The notes: generated by a model from the letters alone, not told the origin. 52,387 nt of DNA from Acidimicrobiaceae bacterium (GCA_027315005.1 DAHUZT010000008.1:1-52387); one strand, 5' to 3'. Positions 34,193 to 43,460 are shown, counted from the stretch's first letter. Made by a program: numbers and translations.

Positions 34193-35608
34193 TCAGGTGG
34201 CGCGGCTCACCGAGCTCAGATTGAAGACGGGGATCCGCAGCATCGGCATCGCGGTGAGGGGAAGATTCTCTCCGAACTCCCTACCCAGCGCCTTGCGGCT
34301 GGTCCCGACCTCTGTCGCCCGCGCCAGGAGGTCGACCGGGCTCTCGTTGAACCGGAAATTGGTGGTGGCCCCCACTACCGCTCCGTTCTCGACGACGTAG
34401 ACGCCGTCACGGGTGAGCCCGGTGAGCAGCATGGTCACCGGATCGACCTCGCGCAGGTACCAGAGGCAGGTGAGCAGGAGGCCGCGTTCGGTTCTCCGCA
34501 CCAGCTCCTCCTCCTCGGCGGTCGCTGTGGGTGACTCGAGGACGAGGTTGCCGATGAAACCCGCGGGGCGCACCCCGGAGTGGGCGGCCCCGGCCCGGTG
34601 GTAGCGGAGCCGGTGGCAGTGTCCGTCGAGGATCCACTCTGTCCGAGCGAGTGGCATCCCGTTGTCGAAGATGGAGGTGTCCGTCGACGACGAGGTGGCC
34701 ACGACGAACGGCCTGCACTCGAGGCCGGTTTCGTAGGGGTCGCTCCAGAGCTGGAACGGGATGGCGGAGAGCCGGTCGCCCACCCGGGTACCTCCGCCAG
34801 ACCTCGAGAAGACGGTCTGGCCGTCTTCGGCGTTGCGGCCGCTGGCGTCGAAGGCGAGAGCGATCATGAGGTCGCTGACCGCCTCGGGTGGAAGGAGCAC
34901 CTCGGTTCGCCCGGTTGGCCATTCGATTCGCCTAGCCGCCCAGGCCAACCGCCGCTGCAGCTGATCATGGAGCGCGTCGACCGCGACATCCTCGAAGTCG
35001 GTGGTGGCCTTCCCGACCCAGGCCGAGCGCTCGCCATCGATGTCTCGGGCCGCCAGCTGGAACGTGCCCGACGGCTGGGTATGGGCCAGGCGAACGCCGG
35101 TCGACGTCCCAACGTAGGTGGTGGCTCGACCATGTTCGGCCGAACCAGCGAGGACATGATCGGCCGTCCGGGCCTTCCGGAAGGCACCGGCCAGTTCGTC
35201 CACCGTCGTCGACAGCAGCGAGAGGTCTCCTGCGACCGGTGTCTGGTCGAAGGTGCCATTCGATCCGGAACCGGCTCCGACCTCGAACGGGGCGACGAGC
35301 GGAGCGGCATCCTCGGCCGGCTCGCCAACGGATGCGTGTTCGGCCGCTGCCATCACCAGGCTGGTGGGCTCGACGTCACCGCCTCGCCTGACCACCCCTG
35401 CCGCCATCTTGCCGGCAAGCGATCGGAGGGCGACCACCGTGACCCGCCGATCGTGCCGAACGCCGTTGGTCGTCGTCGTGTTGTTGGCGAAGCGGATCTC
35501 GACCTCCTCCGCCTCGTCGACCACCACCACGCAGCCGTCGGTGTCGTTCCTGGCAGCGTCCAGGCATGCGTCGATCAGCTCCTGGGCTGGTGGCATCCCC
35601 GATCTCAC
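34193..35608 (-). CDS. TldE/PmbA-family metalloprotease subunit
   Basis: Non-catalytic partner of the TldD/TldE protease, 471 aa, lacking an HExxxH motif. Family features: an N-terminal domain with AEEVEIRFANNTTTTNGVRHDRRVTVV, and a C-terminal domain with GNLVLESP, LLTCLWYLREVDPVTMLLTGLTRDGVYVVENGAVVGATTNFRFNESPVDLL. In known systems the heterodimer degrades unfolded peptides and processes RiPP precursors (microcin B17, CcdA degradation). GTG 35608 overlaps the tldD stop (GTGA) and has GGGAGG seven bases upstream, so the two are coupled. Confidence 0.88.
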   Translation of the reverse strand: MRSGMPPAQELIDACLDAARNDTDGCVVVVDEAEEVEIRFANNTTTTNGVRHDRRVTVVALRSLAGKMAAGVVRRGGDVEPTSLVMAAAEHASVGEPAEDAAPLVAPFEVGAGSGSNGTFDQTPVAGDLSLLSTTVDELAGAFRKARTADHVLAGSAEHGRATTYVGTSTGVRLAHTQPSGTFQLAARDIDGERSAWVGKATTDFEDVAVDALHDQLQRRLAWAARRIEWPTGRTEVLLPPEAVSDLMIALAFDASGRNAEDGQTVFSRSGGGTRVGDRLSAIPFQLWSDPYETGLECRPFVVATSSSTDTSIFDNGMPLARTEWILDGHCHRLRYHRAGAAHSGVRPAGFIGNLVLESPTATAEEEELVRRTERGLLLTCLWYLREVDPVTMLLTGLTRDGVYVVENGAVVGATTNFRFNESPVDLLARATEVGTSRKALGREFGENLPLTAMPMLRIPVFNLSSVSRAT

Positions 35609-37119
35609 CGCCCTGCCTCCCGACGGGTGTTCAGCACCGACACCCCGCGTACGAGCACCGACGGGCAGCCGTGAGAGACCGGTGCCACCTGCCCCGGTTG
35701 TCCCTTCCCGCAGTTGAAGGCGCCACCGAGCCGGTAGGTCGACGACCCGCCGACCGCCTCCAGGGATCCCCAGAAGTCGGTGGTCGTCCCCTGGTAGGCC
35801 GCATCCTTCACCTGGCCGGCCAGCCGACCGTGTTCGATGGCGAAGAACCGCTGCGCGGTGAACTGGAAATTGTACCGCTGCATGTCGATCGACCAGCTCT
35901 TGTCCCCGACAACGTAGAGGCCCCTGTCGACTCCGGTGATCAGGTCCTCGGTGGTCGGACCATCACCGGCCGCCGGTGCGAGGGAGACGTTGGCCATGCG
36001 CTGGATCGGCACGTGCAGCGCAGAATCGGCGAAGGCGCAACCGTTCGACCGGCCGAATCCACCGGTGGCTGCGACGGCTCGGTCGAGCTGGTAACCGACC
36101 AGGACGCCATCCTTGATGAGGTCGAAAGTGTCTCCGGGGACCCCTTCGTGGTCGAGTGCCACGGTGGCCAGCCCATGAGGGGTCACCCGGTCCCCGGTGA
36201 CCTGCATGAGGTCGGAGCCGTACCGGAGCGTGCCGAGGCGGTCGGGGGTCGCGAACGAGGTACCTGCATAGGCGGCTTCGTAGCCGAGTGCCCGGTCCAG
36301 CTCGGTCGCGTGCCCGATCGATTCGTGGATGGTGAGCCACAGGTTGGTCGGATCGATGACCAGGTCGAACCTGCCGGCATCGAGCGAAGGTGCCTGCACC
36401 TTGGCCGCCAGCAGCTCCGGCAGCTCACTGATCTCGGCGTCCCAGTCCCAGCCGTCCCCGGTGAGGTACTCCCACCCCTTGCCCACCGGCGGGGCCAGTG
36501 TCCGGAGCGACTCGAAACCACCGTCGGGGCAGCGGGCGAGCGCTTCGAACAACGGATGGACCCGCACCCGTCGCTGGATCGCCCGGGTACCGGAGAGGTC
36601 GCAGTAGTAGGCGTCCTCGGTGACGGCGAGGACGCCCGCTGTCACATGATCGACCGAGGGATCGGCGAGCATGCGTTCGCTGCGGTCGGCCATGAGGGCG
36701 ACCTTGTCGGCCAGGGGCACGCTCACCGGGTCGATGGTGTGGGGGGACGACCAGGCGATCGTTCCGTGACCGGGCTCCTCGGCCAGCTCGAACCGGGCTC
36801 CGCCGGCCCGGGCCACCTCCCGGGCCGTTTCGACCGCCTGGGAGGCAAGACCGGCGGCGTCCGCGGGGGTGGTGGCAACGGTGGCAGCGAAGCCCATCGA
36901 TCCCGCAGCGACGACGCGGATCCCCATGGCGAGGTGGTCGTCGTCGACCGCGCCCTCGAGCCGACCATCATGCAGACGCACCTCCTGCGAGCGGATGCGT
37001 TCGACCCTCAGCTCGGCATGCCGCGCCCCGAGCCGACGGGCCTCATCGAGCGCGGCGTTGCCCAGGGCGTCCAGCCTGTCGGGGCCGAGCGGGCCGGGAG
37101 GCGTGTTCGCAGGGGGCAC
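35605..37119 (-). CDS. tldD: TldD-family metalloprotease
   Basis: Catalytic subunit of the TldD/TldE protease (504 aa). The zinc motif HESIGHATE (residues 265-273) matches HExxxH; downstream cysteine in NCGKGQPGQ and GVDRGLYVVGDKSWSIDMQRYNFQFTAQRFF complete the metal site region. N-terminal part: ARHAELRVERIRSQEVRLHDGRLEGAV. Start GTG 37119 has no clear ribosome-binding site; a later start is possible. No RiPP precursor or cyclodehydratase gene is near, so this is more likely a general proteolysis pair. A 546-aa open frame on the opposite strand of this gene is a GC-driven shadow. Confidence 0.9.
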   Translation of the reverse strand: MPPANTPPGPLGPDRLDALGNAALDEARRLGARHAELRVERIRSQEVRLHDGRLEGAVDDDHLAMGIRVVAAGSMGFAATVATTPADAAGLASQAVETAREVARAGGARFELAEEPGHGTIAWSSPHTIDPVSVPLADKVALMADRSERMLADPSVDHVTAGVLAVTEDAYYCDLSGTRAIQRRVRVHPLFEALARCPDGGFESLRTLAPPVGKGWEYLTGDGWDWDAEISELPELLAAKVQAPSLDAGRFDLVIDPTNLWLTIHESIGHATELDRALGYEAAYAGTSFATPDRLGTLRYGSDLMQVTGDRVTPHGLATVALDHEGVPGDTFDLIKDGVLVGYQLDRAVAATGGFGRSNGCAFADSALHVPIQRMANVSLAPAAGDGPTTEDLITGVDRGLYVVGDKSWSIDMQRYNFQFTAQRFFAIEHGRLAGQVKDAAYQGTTTDFWGSLEAVGGSSTYRLGGAFNCGKGQPGQVAPVSHGCPSVLVRGVSVLNTRREAGR

Positions 37120-37211
37120 GGCTCGGAGGTTAGGCGTGCTCCGGCATCACCGAACCGACTCGGAGGGGTCGGCCGGCGGGGTGATTGGATGGGGGATGGG
37201 AGGTAGGTGCC

Positions 37212-37583
37212 GTGGAGCCGGCGAAGAAGCAATTTGACAGTTCCGAGGTGGGTCCGACGGGCGTCGTACAGGTGCAGTTCACCATCGACGACCCTGGTCG
37301 TGGGGACGCCATCATCGGTCGCCTGCTCTCCGAGCGACTGGTGGCCTGTGGCCAGCGTCTCGGTCCGGTCATCAGTCGCTACTGGTGGCGAGGGGCTGTC
37401 GAGGGATCCGACGAATGGCTGGTGGTGCTGAAGACGAGGGACGACCTGGCCGGCCGGGTCGTCGCTTCGGTCATGGCTCACCATCCCTACGAGACCCCCG
37501 AGGTGGTGGTGATCCCGGTGGTCGGTGGTGCACCGGACTACCTGGCCTGGGTGGTGGCCGAGACGGCCGAGCCATCGGGCTGA
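37212..37583 (+). CDS. cutA: CutA-like divalent cation tolerance protein
   Basis: Small trimeric ferredoxin-like protein, 123 aa. Family motifs: VQVQFTIDDPGRGDAIIGRLLSERLVACGQRLGPVISRYWWRGAVEGSDEWLVVLKT, then VMAHHPYETPEVVVIPVVGGAPDYLAWV, the conserved HPYE.PE and YL.W segments. Linked to copper tolerance in E. coli, although the physiological role is unsettled. GTG 37212 follows GGGAGG; the ORF could start at 37185. The usual Cys is present (ACGQRL). It is followed 34 bp later by the DUF2510 gene. Confidence 0.9.
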   Translation: MEPAKKQFDSSEVGPTGVVQVQFTIDDPGRGDAIIGRLLSERLVACGQRLGPVISRYWWRGAVEGSDEWLVVLKTRDDLAGRVVASVMAHHPYETPEVVVIPVVGGAPDYLAWVVAETAEPSG

Positions 37584-37617
37584 AAGCGCAGGACGTCCGA
37601 GGTCGTACACTGGTGCC

Positions 37618-38061
37618 GTGTGGTACGGAGGACATGAATCGTGGATCGCCCTCGTGATCTTCGGCGCCTTGTTCTCCCTGCGGATGCTGGCCGCGCAGCG
37701 GCGCCGAAGTGGCCACGGGCGGAGGGGCGCAGGCGCCGGGTTCTTCTCTCCCCCGACGTCCACCCGGCACAGCAATGGCTCTTCGGCGAAAGCTCAGGCA
37801 GGGACTCCCCAGGGCGGATCGGGTTTGCCAGGCGGATCGGGTTTGCCGGGCGGATCGGGTTTGCCGGGCGGATCGGGTTTGCCGGGCGGGTCGGGGTTGC
37901 CAGGCGGGTCGGCCGGAATCCCGCCCGGATGGTTCACCGACCCGTTCGTCCGTCACGAGCACCGCTACTGGTCGGGAACGGCTTGGACCGAGCACGTCGT
38001 CGACGGCGACGTCCCGGCCACCGATCCACCGCCTGGGAACGATTCCGCGGCGTCCGGCTGA
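37618..38061 (+). CDS. DUF2510-domain membrane protein with Gly-rich repeat
   Basis: 147-aa protein. An N-terminal hydrophobic helix (WIALVIFGALFSLRMLA, about residues 9-25) anchors it; a basic linker follows, then five 6-residue repeats GGSGLP (about 66-95) encoded by an 18-bp tandem repeat, and finally a DUF2510 domain, PPGWFTDPFVRHEHRYWSGTAWTEHV, a small module common in actinobacterial membrane proteins. Function unknown. GTG 37618 (VWYGGHES) is chosen because it precedes the helix. Confidence 0.75.
   Translation: MWYGGHESWIALVIFGALFSLRMLAAQRRRSGHGRRGAGAGFFSPPTSTRHSNGSSAKAQAGTPQGGSGLPGGSGLPGGSGLPGGSGLPGGSGLPGGSAGIPPGWFTDPFVRHEHRYWSGTAWTEHVVDGDVPATDPPPGNDSAASG
37813..37902 (+). repeat. 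18-bp tandem repeat, five units, within the DUF2510 gene
   Basis: Units GGCGGATCGGGTTTGCCA/G start at 37813, 37831, 37849, 37867 and 37885; the second to fourth are identical, the fifth differs at two positions, and a partial sixth follows. Being a multiple of three, copy number changes keep the frame. Confidence 0.92.
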
Positions 38062-38108
38062 CGCTCGTACCGGAACTGTCCGCTTCCTGCCCGATCGGTA
38101 CCGTCGGC

Positions 38109-39755
38109 TCAGGGGTCGATCAGGACTCCGGGGTTGAGCAGGGCGCTTGGATCGACGACGTGCTTGGCCGCTCGGAGCTGTGCGGCGAACAGGTCCGGGC
38201 GTTGGCGGTCGTAGCCCGGCCGGTGGTCCCGTCCTACGGCGTGATGGTGGGTGACGGTTCCGCCCCCGTTCTCGATGGCCTCGGTCACGGCCGACTTGAT
38301 CTCGGCCCACTGGCCGAGCCGGTCCGTGGGGTGCCCGGTGGCGAGCACCGTGAAGTAGGGGGCGGCGCCGTCCGGGTAGATGTGGGTCAACCGGCACGAG
38401 ATCACGGCGGGCCAAGCTCCGGCGGAGCGCAGTGCATCTGCACACGCGGCACGGATTTCGGCCACGAAGATGTCGAACCGATCCCAGGTGATTGCGGTCT
38501 CGAAGGTCTCGGAGACGAGTCCCATCCGGACGAGCTCGTCCCGGAAGTAGGGCGCCCTGAGGAATGAGGCTCGCCATCGCGTGGATGCATCAGGGTGTTC
38601 CCCGATCCCCGGTCCGTCCGGATCCGCTCCTCTGGCTCCTCCGGCGTCGGCCGTGGACGGAGCCGCCTCCATCGGCGAGGGAATCGTTCCGCCGGACTCT
38701 CCGACGATCTCGGCCGCCCGAGCGAGCGCCTCGTCGACCGGGTGATCCGCCGACTCGAACCCGAGGAGGACCAGATGGGCGCTGCCGTCGCCCGAGCCGC
38801 TGATCAGGGCTTCGGTGGCGTCCAGAAGCCGGCAGTTGGCCGGCCAGAGTCCTGACTGGCCGAGCTTCCGGACGGCGGTGACCGCGCTGTCGAAGGTGGA
38901 GAAGCGGCCCACCCCCGATGCCCGCCATCGGGGTCGGGCCTGCAGTCGCACCCATGCCTCGGTGATGATCCCGAGGATGCCTTCTGAGCCGAGGAGCAGC
39001 CGGTCGGGGGAGGGGCCGGCGCCCGAGCCTGGCAGCCGCCGGGTTGCGGTGATCCCGGCGGGCGTGACGGCCCGGATCGATTCGACGGCGTCGTCGATGT
39101 GGGTGGCCAGCGTGGCGAAGTGACCGGCCGAGCGGGTGGCCAGCCAGCCTCCCAGCGAGGAGAACTCGAAGCTCTGCGGGAAGTGACGGAGGGTGAGCCC
39201 GTACGGCCGGAGCTGATCTTCGAGGGCGGGTCCGAGGGTGCCGGCTTCGATTCGCGCCGCCCGCGACAGATGGTCGACCTCGAGGACCCGAGAGAGATGG
39301 ACGAGGTCGCAGCTCATCACCGGTCGGTCGTCGTCGGCGGGGACCTCCACCCCACCTACCACCGAGGAGCCACCACCGTAGGGGATGACTATGGCACCGA
39401 CCTCCGATGCCCACTCGAGAAGCGCCTCCACACCCGACTCGTCCGGAGGGCGCACGACGCAGTCGGGTGGACGCCGCCAGTTCCGTTCGAGGGCCCGGAC
39501 CAGGTCACGGAACGATTTGCCGTAGGTGTGGCCCGCACGGTCCTCGGGGTCTGTGCTGAACCATCCGGCCATGCTGGACGGTGGGGTGAGACGAGGCGAG
39601 GGCAGTTCGATCTCGTCGCGTGTGGGGGCCGGAACGGGCCGGAGGTCGGAGTCCCCGACGAGCGGGGCCACCCTGGCGGCCAGCGCTCTCTGCTCGGCCG
39701 CCGAGAGGGCGTCTTCCTCGCGCCCCCAGCCCCAGAACCGTCGGCCCGTTGCCAC
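38109..39755 (-). CDS. FAD-binding oxidase, alkyldihydroxyacetonephosphate-synthase-like
   Basis: 548-aa flavoprotein of the VAO/PCMH family. FAD-binding part: PYGGGSSVVGGVE (about residues 126-138), IEAGTLGPALEDQL, FPQSFEFSSLGGWLATRSAGHFATLATHIDD and LLLGSEGILGIITEAWVRL. The C-terminal cap includes the His-rich motif THHHAVGRDH near residue 507, seen in alkylglycerone-phosphate synthases, which replace an acyl by an alkyl chain in ether-lipid synthesis. Whether it makes ether lipids is unproven; D-lactate/glycolate oxidase-like activity is the alternative. GTG 39755. It lies 29 bp downstream of the AidB-like gene stop on the same strand. Confidence 0.85.
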   Translation of the reverse strand: MATGRRFWGWGREEDALSAAEQRALAARVAPLVGDSDLRPVPAPTRDEIELPSPRLTPPSSMAGWFSTDPEDRAGHTYGKSFRDLVRALERNWRRPPDCVVRPPDESGVEALLEWASEVGAIVIPYGGGSSVVGGVEVPADDDRPVMSCDLVHLSRVLEVDHLSRAARIEAGTLGPALEDQLRPYGLTLRHFPQSFEFSSLGGWLATRSAGHFATLATHIDDAVESIRAVTPAGITATRRLPGSGAGPSPDRLLLGSEGILGIITEAWVRLQARPRWRASGVGRFSTFDSAVTAVRKLGQSGLWPANCRLLDATEALISGSGDGSAHLVLLGFESADHPVDEALARAAEIVGESGGTIPSPMEAAPSTADAGGARGADPDGPGIGEHPDASTRWRASFLRAPYFRDELVRMGLVSETFETAITWDRFDIFVAEIRAACADALRSAGAWPAVISCRLTHIYPDGAAPYFTVLATGHPTDRLGQWAEIKSAVTEAIENGGGTVTHHHAVGRDHRPGYDRQRPDLFAAQLRAAKHVVDPSALLNPGVLIDP

Positions 39756-39783
39756 GGAGGCGGATGCTAGCGGCGGGTCGTGC

Positions 39784-41424
39784 TCAGGTCAGCGAGTGGC
39801 GATCGACCACTGCCTTTCGATCGACGCCCGCAGGCAGGTCGCCGAAGACGGCCCGAGCGCCGGTGTCGAGCCGCGACGCGGTGAATGCGTCGGCCACGGC
39901 GTGCGGGGCGGAGCGCACGAGGAGGGAGGCCTGGAACACGAGCGCCATGCGTTCGACCACCGACCGGGCCCTGGACTCGACCGTGTCCAGGTCGGCCAGG
40001 TCCTTTCGGAGATCGGCGACCGCCCGTTCCAGCCGCCGATCGGCTCCGGCGGCCTGGTCGATCTCGGTCCAGTACGCTTCGAGTGACTCGGGCTGCCTCC
40101 CGAGGGCTCGCAGCACGTCGAGGCAGATCACGTTGCCCGAACCCTCCCACACTCCGTTCACCGGGCTCTGGCGGAACAACCGGGGCATGTTCGACTCTTC
40201 GACGAAGCCGTTGCCGCCGAGGCATTCGAGGGTTTCGGCCGCATGCTGGGGAGCGCGCTTGCAGGTCCAGTACTTGATCACCGGAGTCATCAGTCGCTGG
40301 AGCAGTGCCTCGTGTTGGTCGTGCTCCGCCTCGTCATAGCATCGAGCGATCCGAAGGGCGGCGGCGGTCGCCGCCTCCGATTCGATCGCCAGGTCGGCGA
40401 GGACCGAGGCCATGAGGGGCTGCTCGGAAAGGACCGTCCCGAATGCCGTGCGATGCCCGGTGTGCCACGTCGCCTGGACCACGCCCTGCCTCATGATCGA
40501 CGCGGATCCCAGGATGCAGTCGAGACGGGTGTGGTTGACCATCTCGATGATCGTGCGAACGCCTCGACCCTCTTCACCGATCCGGGTTCCTTCCGCACCG
40601 AAGAGCTCGATCTCGGACGAGGCGTTGGAGCGGTCGCCCAGCTTGTCCTTGAGCCGCTGGATACGCACGGGATTTCGACAGCCGTCCTCCTTCCACCGTG
40701 GCACGAGGAAGCAGGTGAGACCGAGAGGGGCTTGGGCCAGCATCAAAAACGCGTCGGACATGGGCGCGGAGCAGAACCACTTGTGGCCGGTGAGAAGCGA
40801 TGTGCTGCCGCGTTCGGTGGGCTCGGCGAACGTGGTGTTGGCCCGGACATCGGAGCCACCCTGCTTCTCGGTCAGGGCCATTCCACAGGTCACCCCGGCC
40901 TTGATGGAGGCGGGCCGGTCGCTCGGATCGTAGGTCCGTCGATGGATCAGCGGTTCCCACGAGGCCGCCACCTCGGGCTGGTGCCGTAGGGCGGGCACCA
41001 CCGAATAGGTCATCGACACCGGGCAGATGTGACCGGCGTCCACCTGATACCAGACGATGACCTTGGCGGCACGGGTCACATGGGCTCCCGGGCGCGGATC
41101 GGACCAGGGCGCGGCGTGGAGCCCATGGGCGATCGCGGTGGTCATCAACTGGTGGTAAGCGGGGTGGTACTCGACGACGTCGATCCTGTGACCGAATCGA
41201 TCGTGGGTGTGGAGGACCGGTGGGTGCTCATTGGCCAGGCGTCCGAGTTCGATGGCGTCCGGCGAGCCGGCGAGATCGCCCAACTCGGCCAGCTCCGATC
41301 GAGCCCAGGCCCCCCCTTCTCGCTGGACAGCGTCACACAGTGCTCGATCGGTGGTGAATACGCCATAGTCCTCGAGCGGGGGGACCTGATTCACGACCTG
41401 GTGGGTCTCGAACGGGGCGCGCAT
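39784..41424 (-). CDS. AidB-like acyl-CoA dehydrogenase
   Basis: 546-aa flavoprotein of the AidB branch of the acyl-CoA dehydrogenases. Motifs: MALTEKQGGSDVRANTT (FAD/substrate loop, about residues 189-206), GHKWFCSAPMSDAFL, RLKDKLGDRSNASSEIEL and the AidB hallmark LECLGGNGFVEESNMPRLFRQSPVNGVWEGSGNVICLDVLRAL (about 412-454). E. coli AidB has isovaleryl-CoA dehydrogenase activity and is induced by alkylation; here the context is lipid or acid catabolism. ATG 41424 follows AAGGAG five bases upstream, a clear start. Confidence 0.92.
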   Translation of the reverse strand: MRAPFETHQVVNQVPPLEDYGVFTTDRALCDAVQREGGAWARSELAELGDLAGSPDAIELGRLANEHPPVLHTHDRFGHRIDVVEYHPAYHQLMTTAIAHGLHAAPWSDPRPGAHVTRAAKVIVWYQVDAGHICPVSMTYSVVPALRHQPEVAASWEPLIHRRTYDPSDRPASIKAGVTCGMALTEKQGGSDVRANTTFAEPTERGSTSLLTGHKWFCSAPMSDAFLMLAQAPLGLTCFLVPRWKEDGCRNPVRIQRLKDKLGDRSNASSEIELFGAEGTRIGEEGRGVRTIIEMVNHTRLDCILGSASIMRQGVVQATWHTGHRTAFGTVLSEQPLMASVLADLAIESEAATAAALRIARCYDEAEHDQHEALLQRLMTPVIKYWTCKRAPQHAAETLECLGGNGFVEESNMPRLFRQSPVNGVWEGSGNVICLDVLRALGRQPESLEAYWTEIDQAAGADRRLERAVADLRKDLADLDTVESRARSVVERMALVFQASLLVRSAPHAVADAFTASRLDTGARAVFGDLPAGVDRKAVVDRHSLT

Positions 41425-41728
41425 GCGGACTCCTTGGTCGTCCGGTTGGTCGTTCGGCTGTCAGGGCCGAACCCTACCGTCGGGTGCAGCTCGGATGCCG
41501 CCGGTCGGTGGCTTGGCACCCGCCCGATATCGTTGGAACCGAACCATCGGCCTGATCTCAGGCACTCCTCTCAACGGTCTCGGTCGGTGGCTTCGGTGGC
41601 TAACGACGCCGTTCGGGCGGTGATTTACGAAATTCATAGCATCGGTTGATGGGCTCTTTAACCCCAGGGTGTCGAATAGTGCACGAGTGGTGCCGTTTCA
41701 GGCACAGCGAACAGGAAGGCAGACAGAC
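41425..41728. other. 304-bp divergent intergenic region
   Basis: Separates the AidB-like gene and the HtrA-like gene. Around 41620-41690 it becomes AT-richer (AAATTCATAGCATCGGTTGATGGG vicinity), suggesting the protease promoter; exact boxes cannot be assigned. No RNA or ORF of note. Confidence 0.35.
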
Positions 41729-43420
41729 GTGAGCGACTCCTGGCAGTCTCCGGAGGACCAAGAATCTCGACCAGGCGGAGAAGAGCTGCCCAAAGAGGGT
41801 GCAGCCGACCTCCCGTCAGGAGCTCGTCCACCGGCACGATCCGCGGGATACGGATCGATCCCGCTGCCCCCGGTGGGATCTCCGCCCGCTTGGCAACCTG
41901 TTTCGGAACATGCCGGTTCGGGGTATTACCCGGCCGTTCCCCACCCAGGTCAGCATCCGACCGGCCAGTACCCGGCGACCGGCCAGTACCCGGCGGAGCA
42001 GCGTGGCGAGCCGGCCCCGGTCGCGGGCGGTTGGACCGGCTCACCGGGCTGGCAAGGCGGACCCGGATCGTACGGGCAGCGGTGGGACCCCCCAGGACCG
42101 CCGTCGTATGGAGGCTGGCCGTACCAGGAGTTCAGCAGGCCGGATCCCGAGAGTGTGCAGCGGACCTCCCACGCAAAGCGCAACGCCGTCTTGCTGTCCG
42201 TGGCGACGCTGTCCGTCGTGGCCGCGGTGCTCCTCGGTGCAGGGCTGGGTCACCTGGTGTGGCCAGGCTCGTCGACGAATGCGAGCGTGAGCACTCCCAC
42301 CGGTCCGGCATCGGGCGGCTCATCTGGAAACGGGTTCTCTCCGTTCGGTGGGGGCTCGAGCGGTTCGACCGGCAATTCGGCCACCGGCGCCGGCGCACCG
42401 TCTGACATCTCGGCGATCGCCTCCAAGGTCAATCCGGGACTGGTCGACATCAACACCAATCTGAGCTACCAGCAGGAACAGGCCGCCGGAACGGGCATGG
42501 TGCTCACCCCGGGCGGCGAAGTGCTCACCAACAACCACGTGATCGACGGAGCAACCAGCATCAGCGTCACCGATGTCGGTAACGGCAAGACGTACTCGGC
42601 GACCGTGGTCGGCTACGACCGCACGCAGGACGTTGCCGTGATCCAGTTGGTCGGGGCCAGCGGGCTGCAGACGGTGACGACGGCCGGCGGTTCGCCTTCG
42701 GTCGGCCAGGCCGTCGTCGGTGTCGGCAACGCCGGCGGAACGGGAGGCACTCCGAGCACCGCTGGAGGATCGATCACCGCACTGGACCAGTCGATCACGG
42801 CGAGCGACAACAACGGCGCCAACGCGGAGCATCTGACCGGCCTCATCGAGGACAATGTCGGCATCCAACCAGGTGACTCGGGCGGACCGCTGGTCAATAC
42901 CTCCTCCCAGGTCCTCGGGATGGACACCGCCGCATCGCAGGGAACACTCGGAACGTCTGCGACCCAGGCCTACGCCATACCCATTACCACGGCGCTGTCG
43001 ATCACCAAGCAGATCGAGGCGGGTAGAGCTACCTCGTTGGTGCACATCGGTCCGACCGCCTTCATCGGAGTGAGCGTGGATTCGCCGGGTCAGGCGAGCA
43101 CCGGCGCCGGTAGCGGCGGGTTTGGCTTCGGAAGCGGTTTCGGTGGCGGCACCGGGAGCGGCTCGAACAGCGGTGGTGGTTCGACGACTTCCGGAGCGGC
43201 CATCGTCGCGGTGGTCTCCGGCTCGCCCGCAAGCAGGGCTGGATTGGTCCCTGGGGACGTGATCACCGGATTCAACGGCACGCCGGTGACCGACCCCAAC
43301 CAGCTGACTCAGCTCCTCGAACCCCACCATCCGGGCAATTCTGTTCTGTTGCAATGGACCGATACGTCCGGCCAGACCCAAACGGGGACGGTTGTCCTGA
43401 CCAACGGCCCTCCCGCCTGA
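41729..43420 (+). CDS. HtrA/DegP-like membrane-anchored serine protease with PDZ domain
   Basis: 563-aa envelope protease. A cytoplasmic Pro/Gly/Tyr-rich N-terminus (about 1-150, with a doubled TGQYPA unit) is followed by one transmembrane helix (about 155-177, AVLLSVATLSVVAAVLLGAGLGHLVW), a Ser/Gly linker, and a trypsin-like domain with triad His270 (TNNHVID), Asp301 (TQDVAVI) and Ser384 (GDSGGP). The C-terminal PDZ domain is interrupted by a roughly 30-residue Gly/Ser insertion between FIGVSVDSPG and AAIVAVVSGSPASRAGLVPGDVI. Typical of actinobacterial HtrA/PepD proteins for protein quality control outside the membrane. GTG 41729 has AGGAAGG upstream; 41669 is a possible longer start. Confidence 0.93.
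   Translation: MSDSWQSPEDQESRPGGEELPKEGAADLPSGARPPARSAGYGSIPLPPVGSPPAWQPVSEHAGSGYYPAVPHPGQHPTGQYPATGQYPAEQRGEPAPVAGGWTGSPGWQGGPGSYGQRWDPPGPPSYGGWPYQEFSRPDPESVQRTSHAKRNAVLLSVATLSVVAAVLLGAGLGHLVWPGSSTNASVSTPTGPASGGSSGNGFSPFGGGSSGSTGNSATGAGAPSDISAIASKVNPGLVDINTNLSYQQEQAAGTGMVLTPGGEVLTNNHVIDGATSISVTDVGNGKTYSATVVGYDRTQDVAVIQLVGASGLQTVTTAGGSPSVGQAVVGVGNAGGTGGTPSTAGGSITALDQSITASDNNGANAEHLTGLIEDNVGIQPGDSGGPLVNTSSQVLGMDTAASQGTLGTSATQAYAIPITTALSITKQIEAGRATSLVHIGPTAFIGVSVDSPGQASTGAGSGGFGFGSGFGGGTGSGSNSGGGSTTSGAAIVAVVSGSPASRAGLVPGDVITGFNGTPVTDPNQLTQLLEPHHPGNSVLLQWTDTSGQTQTGTVVLTNGPPA
41960..41995 (+). repeat. 18-bp tandem duplication in the HtrA-like gene
   Basis: ACCGGCCAGTACCCGGCG occurs twice in tandem (41960-41977, 41978-41995), encoding two TGQYPA units of the cytoplasmic tail. 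Confidence 0.9.
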
Positions 43421-43460
43421 TCATCACCAGCCGCAGCGTTCCCTCCTCGCTGCGGTCCCG

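Noticed and set aside
35566-37206. 546-aa open frame on the plus strand over tldD
   Set aside because: Antisense to a gene with a clear HExxxH metalloprotease motif; its own sequence is low-complexity Gly/Arg/Asp with no domain.
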